From NCBI RefSeq assembly GCF_002443295.1, contig NZ_BAOS01000010.1, forward strand, positions 1 to 64,000: a stretch of 64,000 bases of DNA, written 5' to 3'. The position numbers were made by a program, and so were the translations under genes. Below, piece after piece: positions 46,720-55,042 of this stretch. The notes below the pieces were generated by a model, which searched no databases, was not told where the DNA came from, and worked only from the letters and a program-made list of their open reading frames with translations. Numbering within the stretch: the first letter of the stretch is position 1; the number at the start of each line of letters is the position of its first letter. This DNA is from Candidatus Scalindua japonica (GTDB lineage Bacteria; Planctomycetota; Brocadiia; Brocadiales; Scalinduaceae).

Positions 46720-47012
46720 ACTGACAAAAGGTTGATTGAAGACACCGGAAACTATCTCTATTTTAAGACAAATCAACCTCTTCAATATAATTTGAAACTG
46801 CGAGTTTCGCAGCATAACTGCCCAAAATAACTTAATTTACGTCGTTCATATTTCAGGCCTTGAAAATAATTTATTTCTTTATGATGTACGATGTTTTGCA
46901 GGTTATTGAGTATGTAGGAATATTCATGTGCATGAATATAGGCCAGAGAAGCTGTAACACTTCCATGTTCGCCGCTACCCATGTTTAATCTTGCGAAAAA
47001 CCGTGTCTTCAT
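46720..47012 (-). pseudogene. Decayed Sfp-type phosphopantetheinyl transferase remnant
   Basis: Read from an ATG at 47,012, the N-terminal part resembles Sfp/HetI-type PPTases, which activate carrier proteins: ...NYFQGLKYERRKLSY. At about 46,820 the frame breaks. In the next frame the expected continuation is plain (LGSYAAKLAVSNYIEEVDLS), then a stop. A second shift recovers KIEIVSGVFNQPF, the following conserved block. After that no PPTase similarity is visible and the catalytic SxSH and DIE regions are missing. This is a dead gene unless several sequencing errors are invoked. It sits at the upstream border of a cluster that needs many carrier proteins activated, so another PPTase must serve it. 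Confidence 0.65.
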
Positions 47013-47119
47013 AACGAATCATTATCTTTGTACGCAGGGATAACACCAAAGAAGGCCACTCTCTTAATCTCAGACGCTTTCAGGTCCTGAAATAGAGGAT
47101 TTGTTTTATAAAGGCCTTA

Positions 47120-49456
47120 TTAATTCTTTACTTTTAATACGTTCCTGGAAGAAAAAAGATGAGTAGCAAGCAATAATCCAGGAGTAACAAAAAGATCACT
47201 TACCAACGCTACCAACATTGCAATAGCTGCCAAATAACCAAAGCATATATTAGAAACAAAATTAGAAGAAATGAGAATACAAAAGCCGAGAGCCAAGGCG
47301 ATTGAGGTAGACATAATTGGAAGTAACTCCTTTTTAAGAGTGCGAGAGATCGCTTCATCTTGATTGTTTGTATTTTTTAATTCTTTGTGAAAACGAACCA
47401 TGAAATGTATGGTATCGTCAACTGCAATACCAAGTGCTATTATAGCTACGATAGAAGTAGCTGGACTCAATGGTATATGAAACCAGCCCATAATGCCAAA
47501 GTTTAAAAGGATAGGTATCATATTCGGTATCATAGCCAAAAACCCCACCCATGGGGAGAGAAAGAGGATAGAAATGATGAAAAAAATAATCACCAAGCCT
47601 AATCCCAACCCCATGATTTGACCTTTAGACATATAATCTCCAGCTTTTTTATTAAGAATATCTATACCTGTTATTTTCACCTGAACATATTTTGGAAAAA
47701 GCTGTTTGCTCATATCTTTTATTGCATCCAACTCTTTATTTACTTGCCAGGAACCTATAATATTGTGTCGGACTATGATACAAGCAGCAGAATGAGCGGA
47801 ATCAAGCACACGTTCCAGATCGTCACCATCCATCAATAATAAATATTGTGAAATCAATTCCCTCGATGTCGGTATCTTAAAAAACTCCTTATCTCCATTG
47901 TTCATTTCCCTGTGCATAATCTTAACATAATCTGCAACAGAGATAGTCTTATCAAATCTTTGATTCAGATAATCCTGAAATTCTGCAATAGCAGTCATTA
48001 TTTCCGGACCTGCAATTCCCCCTTCCTGGCCTGAATCGATGACAATCAACATACTTTTTCCACCAGAAATTCGATTATGTAGTTTATCTAGTTTTACTCT
48101 GATACTAGAATTTTTTTTGAAGAAATTAGTGTAATCAGCATCTGGTCTTACTTTAAACGTACCGAAAACAGCTAATATTATAACCATGGCAGTACCAATT
48201 ATTATGAAGACTCTTTTGTGGACTACTATACGGCAAATAAAATCACTAATAGATCCCATTATCAAAGAAGTTTTCTTTTTCGATACTGTTGTAAAGCTTT
48301 TTGGAACTCTTGTCCATTGCAAAAAAGTAGGCACAAACAGAATTGTTACAATAAAGTTGCATATTAATCCAATGGCAGAGCAAATACCAAACTCTCTAAT
48401 CATCACAATCTTATTACAAATTAAAGCAGAAAAGCCAAGAGTTGTAGTTAAAGAAGTGAGAAATATCGCCAGGCCACATTTAATGGACATATTACGAATC
48501 GCAATATGTTTTTCATTACCTGCCTTCAATTGATGATAGTATTCTGAAAGCATATGAATGTCTTCAGTGCACCCAACAACAATCAGAAGGACTGGTAAAG
48601 CATTAGATATCACATTGATTGGATATCCCACAAAAGACATAATACCAAGTGTCCACGCGACACTTATCATGCCCGTAGTTAATGGTATTATTACGGCAGA
48701 TATTGTACGGAAAGAAAACCATAAAATTATGAGCGAAACGGTTATGCAAATAGGCATAAACATTCTCAAGTCATTTTCAATATATTCTGCGACTTCTACT
48801 TTTATGACTGGGAGACCGATTTGGAAGATTTCTGCATTAACTCCTTGTTTTTTTAAACGCTTGGCTTCAATGTCAATAAATTCCTGGATTTTATTTTTTA
48901 TTTCATGATTATAAGAAAGATATCCTGGTGGGCTGGCTTGAATATAAGTATTGATGGCAGCTGTTTTACCATCCTTTGAGACTATATCATTGAGGAATGT
49001 CTCATTTTGTAATGCATTTTTTTTAATCTTTTCTAACTCATCTGGCCCTGAAGGTATGTAATCAATTAACTGATTTATATCCAAGTAACCTTCTCTACCA
49101 ACAATTTTATTAACTGTGGTTAAACTAATGACGCGTGTAACAACTTCTACATCCTCGTCATCAATATTTAATGTTATATTACCAATCTTGTCAGATATGT
49201 TTTCTATACTTTGTAGAATCTCTTCCTGAAAAATATTGTCGCTTGTTATGCAGACAGTAACGAGAACATCATCACCAAAAATTTTTTTTACTTCCTCATA
49301 ATAATCCTTATCGGGATCACCAGAAACCATCATTCCCTCACCGGAAGGGTCTATAATCAACCCAGGTAATGGAATGACAGCGAAACCAGTCAACACTAAA
49401 AGGACCGTTAAACAAATGAACGGGTGTTTGATAATTGAAGACATTAATGTTTTCAA
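47120..49456 (-). CDS. RND-superfamily (MMPL-type) exporter
   Basis: This is an inner-membrane exporter of about 778 aa with two homologous halves. Each half has a first membrane helix, a large periplasmic loop and five to six further helices. Visible landmarks are hydrophobic blocks at about 225-390 and 615-775, and charged motifs such as GCTEDIHMLSEYYH and GIAVDDTIHFMVRFH that are typical of this family's fourth helix. I prefer the TTG at 49,456 because GGAG lies six bases upstream; a TTG at 49,468 and an ATG at 49,444 are alternatives. Together with the LolA-like gene and the barrel remnant upstream it forms a known export module for lipids or lipophilic molecules. Whether it exports the polyketide is inference. 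Confidence 0.88.
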   Translation of the reverse strand: MKTLMSSIIKHPFICLTVLLVLTGFAVIPLPGLIIDPSGEGMMVSGDPDKDYYEEVKKIFGDDVLVTVCITSDNIFQEEILQSIENISDKIGNITLNIDDEDVEVVTRVISLTTVNKIVGREGYLDINQLIDYIPSGPDELEKIKKNALQNETFLNDIVSKDGKTAAINTYIQASPPGYLSYNHEIKNKIQEFIDIEAKRLKKQGVNAEIFQIGLPVIKVEVAEYIENDLRMFMPICITVSLIILWFSFRTISAVIIPLTTGMISVAWTLGIMSFVGYPINVISNALPVLLIVVGCTEDIHMLSEYYHQLKAGNEKHIAIRNMSIKCGLAIFLTSLTTTLGFSALICNKIVMIREFGICSAIGLICNFIVTILFVPTFLQWTRVPKSFTTVSKKKTSLIMGSISDFICRIVVHKRVFIIIGTAMVIILAVFGTFKVRPDADYTNFFKKNSSIRVKLDKLHNRISGGKSMLIVIDSGQEGGIAGPEIMTAIAEFQDYLNQRFDKTISVADYVKIMHREMNNGDKEFFKIPTSRELISQYLLLMDGDDLERVLDSAHSAACIIVRHNIIGSWQVNKELDAIKDMSKQLFPKYVQVKITGIDILNKKAGDYMSKGQIMGLGLGLVIIFFIISILFLSPWVGFLAMIPNMIPILLNFGIMGWFHIPLSPATSIVAIIALGIAVDDTIHFMVRFHKELKNTNNQDEAISRTLKKELLPIMSTSIALALGFCILISSNFVSNICFGYLAAIAMLVALVSDLFVTPGLLLATHLFSSRNVLKVKN

Positions 49457-49674
49457 AATTAACTCCAAGTCAAATCAATGCCACAAAAGCCCCGAATAAA
49501 TAGTAAGATCTAATAATTATCATTGTACTTAATCGAAAAAATTCAGTAGTAATTATTCAATTTTGTCCTGATTTAACACCACTTGGTAACAATTTAACCA
49601 GCACTACTAAAAACACCTACCTCTTAATCTTGTATGTTTTTTCATGAACACCCATGCAACCCTACTGATAATGT

Positions 49675-50463
49675 TCAAGGTTTTTTCAAGTTTCGCTGAG
49701 TGAAGAAATGTTTGTCTAGGAGTGTTGTGATATCTCTTTCGATGATATTCCACCTTGTAGAATGTTTCGCCTTAATGTCTTTCATAATAGACTTTTCGGC
49801 ACGCCATATATTACCTTTAACATTTACCAGCTCATCAGTAGTTAAAATCTTAAACATCTTCCCTTTCTTATTAATATATTCGCTTTTAATGGTATAGAGA
49901 ATGTCTTTTCTAATGTACAGTAATCGCTTGCTGTAACCGCTATTTTTTTTCTCATTTTCTGTAGAGGGGACCGCTTCAATTACATAACAATCATGGTCAT
50001 CTATTGTTTGGGCCCCTTTTAACTCATAATTATGAACAACCAGATTTTCAGGGCGCAGGTCCTCATAAGCATAATCAGTCCCCATGAATTTATTCTTTTT
50101 CCCGCTGGTCGCGATCCTTTTAACTTTCTTTAAAGCAGGTAGATATAACCACTGATCATCCTCTCTATCAGCACCTTGTTCCCATGTGAGCAAACCAACA
50201 TTTTTTATGTCAGCAGGCGCTTTGAATTTAATCATGATCTTATTAAGCCCTGTATCTTCCTTAAGGACATAATTTACAATCTGTCTTTCTTTTATTTTTC
50301 CTTTTTTATTTTCAAGGGTCATTTGTACAACAGTTTTTTCAGATTGCAACTCATGCTGGTCTTTCTGCTTTTCCATAATTTCCCTACCTGTCATATCAGC
50401 ATGTGTTGCCCGACAACAGACGAGTAAAGCAAGCACATAATATAACAATCTTATCATCTTCAT
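49675..50463 (-). CDS. Outer membrane lipoprotein-sorting (LolA-like) protein
   Basis: This 262-aa periplasmic protein has an N-terminal signal peptide (hydrophobic residues 5-18, Ala before the mature part). The LolA-like beta-fold carries the family block WLYLPALKKVKRIATSGK. The subgroup is commonly encoded beside MMPL/RND exporters and is thought to hand lipid or lipophilic cargo to the outer membrane. The ATG start has a good AAGGAGAG upstream. It lies between the barrel remnant and the RND gene on the same strand, 206 bases before the RND start, so the three form one operon. The specific cargo cannot be told from sequence. Confidence 0.85.
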   Translation of the reverse strand: MKMIRLLYYVLALLVCCRATHADMTGREIMEKQKDQHELQSEKTVVQMTLENKKGKIKERQIVNYVLKEDTGLNKIMIKFKAPADIKNVGLLTWEQGADREDDQWLYLPALKKVKRIATSGKKNKFMGTDYAYEDLRPENLVVHNYELKGAQTIDDHDCYVIEAVPSTENEKKNSGYSKRLLYIRKDILYTIKSEYINKKGKMFKILTTDELVNVKGNIWRAEKSIMKDIKAKHSTRWNIIERDITTLLDKHFFTQRNLKKP

Positions 50464-50515
50464 CCTGGCTCTCCTTAAAGACTTGATTAATATTAAAAAC
50501 TCTGGGTAAAAATAA

Positions 50516-51210
50516 TCAATAACCGATCATTTTGTCTCCATCCGTGTAATGTACACCAGCCTCACCATGTACTTCAAGTTTATTAAATGTAGTTGAGAAA
50601 TCAGCCCCAATTTCACGAAAATGTGGAAATACTCGAAACAGTGTGAGAGTGGAAGATCGTCCGAATAGCAGAGGTAAAAATCCTGTTCAAGACGCGCCAC
50701 GCCGATCTGTTGAATACCATCATAATAACTTAACGAAACATCCCAACCGTCCACCAATGTGCTGGAACTTAATCGTACAGCAAATTGAGAGTTGTCTATA
50801 TTGTTTGCCGGAAACTCTTGGCGTCCACGAATAATATTAACAATCTTAGTTATTTCTGAGGCCCAGCTGACATTATCAAAGCGTAATCTAGGAATTACAG
50901 AATATGTTGTGTTATCACCAATATTTCCGTTAATATCTAGCGTGAGATCAAATTCAAATCTATAGCAGTTTTTATCCTGTTCCACATTATGAAAATGATC
51001 AAATAAATTTAATTTAAATTTACCATTTAAGTCCAAGTCAGGTAAAAACTCTTTGATTTCTTTTCCAATAGAAACGTCATCCGCAGACATTGATGTACCG
51101 GTTGTTTCCTGTGCGAATATACCAGTTATAGCCAATAAATTTAAAAATTTAAAAAAAACCGGCACCATTAACCTATTGTTCTTGGCATTTATTGGACGCT
51201 TGCTTTTCAT
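50516..51210 (-). pseudogene. Frameshifted and truncated outer-membrane beta-barrel gene
   Basis: The first about 170 residues have a signal peptide and alternating barrel-like strands (LNGKFKLNLFDHFHN, RLRFDNVSW, GWDVSLSYYDGIQQIG). This matches outer-membrane porin-like proteins encoded with LolA-like and RND genes. At about 50,690 the frame is lost: the open frame becomes low-quality sequence ending at 50,527. The +1 frame gives the expected barrel text (FPHFREIGADFSTTFNK, then LEVHGEAGVHYTD) until a stop at 50,516. Even with the shift repaired the protein would be about half the 400-500 aa I would expect. The gene is probably non-functional, leaving the operon without its outer-membrane part. 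Confidence 0.65.
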
Positions 51211-51928
51211 ACCAACAGATATTCCTCGAATTTTGTCAGTATTGAGAATGCTTTAGTTAAAAGAGTATTTATATACCTTAAAAGCTTTAAATAAATTATT
51301 TCAGGTAATTGGATGTGTATAATAAAACAAATCTCATCAAAAAGCGCACTTAAAAAAAGTAAATGAAAAAGGCAGATACAATACACACAGCAAATTGTAC
51401 AGAGGGAGTTGATTAGACCGCTTAAGTATACTTAAGTTATATGGATAACGAATGGTCTCGGATGAAGTAAAAAAATGTAAGTGAAAAATGTAAGTGGAGG
51501 AAAGGTGTGCCAGGATTTTATGATATTTCTCATAATTTATGTTACTCAAGTCGATTTTCTTCTTTCAACAACAGTAAAAACAGACAAGCACCAGATTAAC
51601 TGGGGATTTTTTGCGATTAGGAACCAATTGTTGTTTAAAGATACGCTCGTTAAAAACCTTATTTGTTTTAGGGCTGGTTGTCCGAATATCCCAGTCCATT
51701 ATAGACATAACTTAGTTATCTGTTGACTTTTACAAGGTTTATTGATAGTATGTTTCCCACCACTGGAGCTTTATTACCTATTATAACGACTACTGATCCT
51801 TTCAGTAACTTATTTTTAACAGTTGCCTGATAGCAAATTTCTCATAAGAACCACATTCTTTTGTGCATTCCGTTTTTTTACAGATATAATAGTTTTAATT
51901 ATTTTCAAGAATCTATTACAATATTTGA
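51211..51928. other. Non-coding stretch between divergent transcription units
   Basis: There is no credible gene on either strand; the small open frames here are AT-rich and lack ribosome sites. It should hold the promoter for the leftward barrel/LolA/RND operon, near 51,230-51,300 where TATA-rich DNA occurs, though no clear -35 is visible there. One good sigma-70-like site faces right (see 51,723-51,751). Confidence 0.5.
51723..51751 (+). promoter_or_regulatory. Candidate sigma-70 promoter, rightward
   Basis: TTGACT and TAGTAT are separated by 17 bases. It would transcribe toward the dtd remnant and the amidase gene. Only sequence similarity supports it. Confidence 0.35.
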
Positions 51929-52088
51929 ATGAGAGCCATAATACAAAGAGTTGTATGAATATCTGATTGAAAGGTGTAGACAAAGTAATTTTATTATTGG
52001 TACAGGAGTTTTCCGTGAAACCATACAGGTTGGCCTGGTAAAGGACGGACCCTTAACTATCTTATTAAACAGCAAAAAAACATTTTAA
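51929..52088 (+). pseudogene. dtd: Internally deleted D-aminoacyl-tRNA deacylase (dtd) remnant
   Basis: The remnant starts at an ATG with MRAIIQRV, the standard Dtd N-terminus. One base later, in another frame, it continues directly with the Dtd C-terminal region: YEYLIERCRQ, then TGVFRETIQVGLVKDGPLTI, then a stop at 52,088. About 95 internal codons, including the SQFT active-site region, are missing, and the two ends are out of frame. An internal deletion is the simplest reading. Intact Dtd is about 145-150 aa and removes D-amino acids from tRNA; a working copy may exist elsewhere. It lies 7 bases before the amidase gene, so that gene may once have been its operon partner. Confidence 0.75.
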
Positions 52089-52095
52089 CGGAGAG

Positions 52096-52716
52096 ATGAT
52101 AGTGATCAAATATAAATGGGCTTATTTGATGTTCCTTATCTTCATTATGCCAGTCATGTATGGCTGCAGTAGTACACAAGTTACAACATTACCAACATTA
52201 CCAACTTACAAACCCGAAAAACCACTACCCAATATTGATATTGTTATTCCGTATGGAGTCCGAAAAGAATTAAATCAATTCAAGATCAGACCATGGAAGT
52301 ATATTGTCATCCATCATAGCGCTTCTGACAGAGGAAATGCCGTTTCTATCGACAAATATCACAAGGAAGAGAGGGGTTGGGTTAACGGCCTTGGCTATGA
52401 TTTTCTCATAGGAAACGGAAACGGTTCAAGAGATGGACAGATAGAGGTGGGAGGCAGGTGGAATAAGCAGATAGACGGGGCTCACGCCGGTAATCCTGAA
52501 TATAACAAATATGGTATAGGAATATGTTTAGTTGGTAATTTCGACAATGATTATCCTACAAATCAGCAGATTTCATCTCTTTTGTATTTAATAAACTATT
52601 TACAGAAACGATGTAACATTCCTAAAGAGAATATCATAATGCATAAAACTTTTCGAAAAACGGTCTGTCCAGGAAAACGTTTCCCTTATAATAAATTGAT
52701 GGCTCGTTTGAAATAG
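52096..52716 (+). CDS. N-acetylmuramoyl-L-alanine amidase-like lipoprotein (Amidase_2/PGRP fold)
   Basis: This 206-aa protein has a lipoprotein signal peptide: hydrophobic residues 8-22 then the lipobox MYGC. The amidase_2 domain (about 65-205) has zinc-ligand His in IVIHHSA, a second His at GAHAGN and the final ligand region MHKTFRKTVCPGKRFP. It would cleave the amide between MurNAc and the stem peptide, or bind peptidoglycan, while anchored in a membrane. The ATG at 52,096 sits only a few bases after GGAGAG, so the GTG at 52,102 may be the real start. It is the first intact gene after the dtd remnant and is followed by the rhomboid gene 45 bases later, probably as one operon. Confidence 0.9.
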   Translation: MIVIKYKWAYLMFLIFIMPVMYGCSSTQVTTLPTLPTYKPEKPLPNIDIVIPYGVRKELNQFKIRPWKYIVIHHSASDRGNAVSIDKYHKEERGWVNGLGYDFLIGNGNGSRDGQIEVGGRWNKQIDGAHAGNPEYNKYGIGICLVGNFDNDYPTNQQISSLLYLINYLQKRCNIPKENIIMHKTFRKTVCPGKRFPYNKLMARLK

Positions 52717-52761
52717 GGGTTTATAGAAAATTTCACTCAGGGGCCTGAGAATAAAACGGCA

Positions 52762-53460
52762 ATGATACCTATAAGAGACAGAAATCCTTCTGGTACTTTT
52801 CCATATATTACGATAGGAATTATTGTTATAAACGTTTTCATCTTTCTGTATGAACTCTCCTTAGGCTCGGATTTAAATAAATTTATAAATCAGTATGGTG
52901 TAGTGCCAATAAAGATAACACATTATTACCGTACTTCCAATTCAACACTTATAGAAACTTTTTTCCCTTTCATATCATCAACATTTTTACACGCAGGGTT
53001 TATTCATCTCATTGGCAACATGTGGTTTCTCTGGATATTTGGCGATAATATTGAAGACAAACTGGGACACGTTAAATATCTTGCCTTTTACATACTCTGC
53101 GGAATAATTGGATCATCTTTTCACGTTTTTTTTTACAGCAGGTCTGAAATACCATGTATAGGAGCAAGCGGAGCAATTGCAGCAGTTCTTGGCGCATATA
53201 TGATCACATTTCCCCGCGCGAAGGTTATCACAATTGTACCAATATTCTTTTTCATACAAATTATAGAACTCCCAGCCATTATTGTTCTGGGTTTCTGGCT
53301 TCTTATTCAATTCTTTAATGGTACAGTATCTATAATGGCATCTAGGCCAGATAGCGGCGTGGCGTGGTGGGCACACATTGGAGGATTTATTTCAGGAATA
53401 GTACTATTTAGTATTATGCGTGTACTCTTTGTGAGAAAACCTGTTAGACGAAGCTATTAG
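52762..53460 (+). CDS. Rhomboid-family intramembrane serine protease
   Basis: This 232-aa integral membrane protein has about six hydrophobic segments. It has the catalytic Ser in GASGAI, the catalytic His in AHIGGF, and the conserved HLIGNMWFLWIFGDNIED loop-1 region. Such proteases cut transmembrane helices of substrate proteins within the cytoplasmic membrane. Length and motif order fit the bacterial family, and the second catalytic pair (Ser/His) is intact. It follows the amidase on the same strand at short distance. The substrate is not predictable. Confidence 0.93.
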   Translation: MIPIRDRNPSGTFPYITIGIIVINVFIFLYELSLGSDLNKFINQYGVVPIKITHYYRTSNSTLIETFFPFISSTFLHAGFIHLIGNMWFLWIFGDNIEDKLGHVKYLAFYILCGIIGSSFHVFFYSRSEIPCIGASGAIAAVLGAYMITFPRAKVITIVPIFFFIQIIELPAIIVLGFWLLIQFFNGTVSIMASRPDSGVAWWAHIGGFISGIVLFSIMRVLFVRKPVRRSY

Positions 53461-53499
53461 TGTTATTATTGCTCCGCCTTATTTCGCCCGACTTTCCCA

Positions 53500-53828
53500 A
53501 ATAGTATTGTACAGCATCAAGTCCTCTTCCTTTTTTTCCGGAAGACGTATCTGTTCTCAAAAGCGAACACAATGCAATACATGTAAGGCTCAATGCACTA
53601 GAGATAAAAAACCCTCATCAATGGGAAGCTTACTGGTTGTTATGTGAACTCCGGAATTTATTAGAGATGGATCGATTCTGGAAGGACAAGCTACTACCAG
53701 GCAGAAAAGGAACTCCTTGGCTGAATGTTATAAGAATTCCTCCTACAGATTTTTTCTGCGAAAACAGAGGTTCAGAGCTTTGTGTTCCTTCAGTGTGTAA
53801 TTTGGATTATCGTATAGCAGAACTGTAG
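53500..53828 (+). pseudogene. IS transposase N-terminal remnant (IS1634/IS4-like)
   Basis: An open frame without a start of its own reads FPEDVSVLKSEHNAIHVRL, then HQWEAYWLLCELRN and DRFWKDKLLPGRKGTPWLN. This is the N-terminal style of transposases in the IS1634/IS4 group. It turns into unrelated residues after about 53,730 and stops at 53,828. The catalytic DDE region is absent, and no inverted repeats or target duplications were seen. It is a fossil fragment. Confidence 0.5.
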
Positions 53829-53952
53829 CATTCCAGGTTAAATAGGACTCAAATAATGAGAAGCAGTGGTGATTATTGTAGTTTTCGGTTTAATGTAAAC
53901 TAATGCTGACAATGGAATAAAACAGATACTCTGGTGTCCGTACAATATGATA

Positions 53953-53982
53953 TTGACAATGCTATATTGTATGTGATAATTT
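53953..53982 (+). promoter_or_regulatory. Candidate sigma-70 promoter for the GNAT gene
   Basis: A perfect TTGACA and TAATTT are spaced 18 bases apart, about 120 bases before the acetyltransferase gene and pointing toward it. Confidence 0.45.
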
Positions 53983-54084
53983 GTGAAATCGACTCATTTG
54001 TTACTCCTTTGTTGATGTTGTGAGGAGAACTAAGCTCAGATTGTAACAATGAGTCATTTTTATGGCAAAGCATTTGTACTCTGA

Positions 54085-54103
54085 CCACGTACAAAGGACG
54101 TGG
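54085..54103 (+). other. Small inverted repeat at the GNAT start region
   Basis: CCACGT and ACGTGG arms enclose a seven-base loop and are followed by TTTT. The arm overlaps a possible GTG start at 54,100. It could fold over that start, or mark a weak terminator of the region before it. Confidence 0.3.
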
Positions 54104-54123
54104 TTTTCTACAGCATCAATAAA

Positions 54124-54642
54124 ATGGAAGAACTCATAATACGCCCAATTGATAAATCAGACCTGGACATAATGGACAACACATTTAAGAGTGAATTTGG
54201 ACGCACTCATGCAGACGATCTTCATGATCAATCGCTGTCCATTCATACCTTTTTTGTTGCCTGGATAAATGGCAATCCAGTAGGACATGCGTTAGTCAGA
54301 TGGTCGGGCCCGAGAGAAGAGACAGTACGAAAAAATCACCCGGATTGTCCTGAAATCTATCGTTTGAGAGTGTTAAAAGAGTTCCGGTCACAGGGAATTG
54401 CTACGGCAATCATCAAGAAATGCGAAAATGAAGCACTCAAAATAAACTGCCGACTCATTGGCCTTGGCACACATACAAATATTGCTGCTGAAGACAATTT
54501 ATACATACGTTCAGGCTATAAATTATCAAAAGTAGGTAGCTACATCGACACGTATAAAACCAGGCTGGAAGATGGCACCGTAGATACAATTCATAAGGAA
54601 GCACAGTTTCTGATAAAGAGAATAGCACATATAAATTCTTAG
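54124..54642 (+). CDS. GNAT-family N-acetyltransferase
   Basis: This protein of about 172 aa has the acetyl-CoA binding signature RSQGIATAII, preceded by a beta-strand (IYRLRVLKEF) and followed by a YIRSGYKL strand near the end, all in GNAT order. It transfers an acetyl group from acetyl-CoA to an amine; the substrate is unknown. The ATG at 54,124 is preferred. A GTG at 54,100 would add eight residues but lies inside a small hairpin. A candidate promoter sits about 140 bases upstream, so it is probably transcribed alone. Confidence 0.88.
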   Translation: MEELIIRPIDKSDLDIMDNTFKSEFGRTHADDLHDQSLSIHTFFVAWINGNPVGHALVRWSGPREETVRKNHPDCPEIYRLRVLKEFRSQGIATAIIKKCENEALKINCRLIGLGTHTNIAAEDNLYIRSGYKLSKVGSYIDTYKTRLEDGTVDTIHKEAQFLIKRIAHINS

Positions 54643-54779
54643 ATTTAAATCCAACAGTCACATCATTCTTCATCGCTCCAATTCTTTGAATAGTAACATT
54701 ATTAGTTATAAACCTTTTTTAGATATTTCACTTTAAAGTCACACAAAAGTAAGATAAACCTTGAATATGTAATTCGAAC

Positions 54780-54930
54780 TCGTCAAAAGAAACCGAAGTC
54801 TATATAGTGAAGTTATTAAACATCTAAAAGTTGGTCACTCCTCTGTTTCAAGGTGATTGCAGTAGCTGATGAGCATGATACTGTTCCTGGCAGAAATCCC
54901 CAGCACCGTGCTAATAAATTCTATCAGTAA
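54780..54930 (-). pseudogene. Fragment of an RND/HAE-type efflux pump gene
   Basis: In the otherwise gene-free gap 54,643-55,042, the minus strand reads LGISARNSIMLISYCNHLETEE. This corresponds to the highly conserved stretch of CzcA/AcrB-type pumps (GIAARNGIMLISHY-like). A stop follows, then a degenerate continuation (LITSLYRLRFLLTS). Only about 50 codons are recognisable. It is unrelated in family to the MMPL exporter at 47-49 kb. The rest of the gap shows no gene. Confidence 0.5.
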
Positions 54931-55042
54931 ACCAAAAAAAATAATATTTTACACGATGTAGCAGTTTGTTGGAATAACTGAGTTTATCATAGAAAATAAT
55001 TGACACTTGAAAACAAACTGAATGGTTTCAATCATATTTCCG

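Noticed and set aside
47120-49468. RND exporter as hopanoid transporter HpnN
   Set aside because: The fold fits, but there are no hopanoid genes nearby and no HpnN-specific motif I can verify.
51337-51726. Small open frames on both strands
   Set aside because: AT-rich, no ribosome-binding site, no recognisable family, overlapping each other; treated as non-coding.
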